The notes under the pieces are model-generated. The model did no database searches. It saw only the letters and a program-made list of their open reading frames with translations, and was not told the origin of the DNA. From JAUVDZ01 sp042568205 (GTDB lineage Bacteria; Patescibacteriota; Gracilibacteria; UBA1369; PNNO01): DNA of 5,202 nucleotides. Positions within the stretch are counted from its first letter, which is position 1, and each line of letters begins with the position of its first letter. Of this stretch, positions 4,825-5,202 are shown piece by piece. The DNA is taken from contig JBHPJE010000029.1 in the NCBI GenBank assembly GCA_042568205.1, positions 1 to 5,202 on the forward strand. The letters are read 5' to 3'. The position numbers and the translations under genes were made by a program.

Positions 4825-5202
4825 TTACCATAAACTTTCCTGTTCATCAGGTACTTCTTTTTTCTTTTCGCGGAGTTTCTTTTCCTGAAGTTTTTCCTGA
4901 ACTAATTCCGTAGGAATATCTTGTAAAAATCGTGACTTAGTCATTTCAGTTTTTTCACCGAACCAATTTCGTTCTTTTGTATAAATTAAATGCAATTCTT
5001 CTTCAGCGCGGGTCATTCCAACATAAAAAAGTCGACGTTCTTCTTCTTCATTAATTCCTTCGTCGAATTCGTATGGAATTAATCCTTCATCAACTCCTGA
5101 AATGAATACAATTGGGAATTCAAGACCTTTTGAAGCATGTAAAGTCATTAAAGTTACTGCATTTTTGCTTTGATCATATAAATCTTTATCCTGCATCATC
5201 GA
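4825..5202 (-). CDS. uvrD: UvrD/PcrA-type superfamily 1 DNA helicase, C-terminal part (5' end outside window)
   Basis: The last 125 residues of an ATP-dependent 3'-5' DNA helicase. The frame is open to the right edge, so the visible Met codons are internal. Numbering from the edge, residues 16-29 are VTLMTLHASKGLEF, the SF1A motif V region, followed by PIVFISGVDEGLIPY. Residues 52-66 are EEEERRLFYVGMTRA, motif VI, with Arg65 as the likely arginine finger. RFLQDIP near 91-97 is the conserved SRFLxEIP-like segment ending domain 2A. UvrD/PcrA enzymes unwind DNA in nucleotide-excision and mismatch repair and at stalled replication forks. After that segment only about 28 charged residues follow (KLQEKKLREKKKEVPDEQESLW), so the RNA-polymerase-binding Tudor-like C-terminal domain of E. 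coli UvrD and Bacillus PcrA is absent. The stop is TAA, 9 bp before the 65-residue gene. The family is certain; UvrD, PcrA or Rep cannot be told apart from this end. Confidence 0.95.
   Translation of the reverse strand, partial: SMMQDKDLYDQSKNAVTLMTLHASKGLEFPIVFISGVDEGLIPYEFDEGINEEEERRLFYVGMTRAEEELHLIYTKERNWFGEKTEMTKSRFLQDIPTELVQEKLQEKKLREKKKEVPDEQESLW

Noticed and set aside
1..5202. Recoded UGA (glycine), as in SR1/Gracilibacteria
   Set aside because: TGA is the natural stop of two genes here and no gene needs an in-frame TGA read through to stay intact.

Overview
The window is AT-rich, densely packed bacterial DNA read with the standard code: TAA, TAG and TGA all serve as stops. Starts lack clear Shine-Dalgarno sequences, genes touch or overlap, and one gene encodes a secreted fibronectin-III-like membrane protein of a style common in Candidate Phyla Radiation (Patescibacteria) genomes. 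A CPR or similar small-genome bacterium is therefore my best guess; no ribosomal RNA or other phylogenetic marker is present to prove it.

Layout. Positions 1-72 (+) hold the last residues of a TspO/MBR-family membrane protein. Its stop codon interlocks with that of a convergent 389-residue signal-peptide membrane protein (69-1238, -). That gene shares a compact divergent promoter region, with overlapping -10 boxes in a palindrome, with an MFS transporter (1297-2451, +). Next on the plus strand come a two-domain protein joining a P-loop nucleotide-kinase-like module to a dCMP deaminase (2489-3508) and a small unrecognised protein (3519-3749). The latter overlaps, tail to tail by 12 bp, a minus-strand HNH-endonuclease-like protein (3738-4520). 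A 32-bp inverted repeat carrying an extended -10 box in each arm (4526-4557) sits upstream of the HNH gene. Further right, on the minus strand, are a 65-residue acidic small protein (4618-4815) and the C-terminal end of a UvrD/PcrA-type helicase (4825-5202, running off the right edge).

How they may fit together. The UvrD gene and the 65-residue gene are 9 bp apart and probably form one transcription unit; the HNH gene follows in the same direction but appears to have its own promoter. The kinase-deaminase fusion would act on deoxynucleotides (dCMP to dUMP, feeding thymidylate synthesis). The left part concerns the cell envelope: TspO, a surface-exposed membrane protein and a transporter. I see no RNA gene, insertion sequence, CRISPR array or convincing intrinsic terminator, and no gene-free stretch reaches 300 bp; the longest is about 97 bp (4521-4617).

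The most interesting observations are an abrupt change of codon choice inside the fusion gene, close to its domain boundary, and the symmetric promoter/operator-like repeat before the HNH gene. I found no clear evidence for a complete new multi-gene system.
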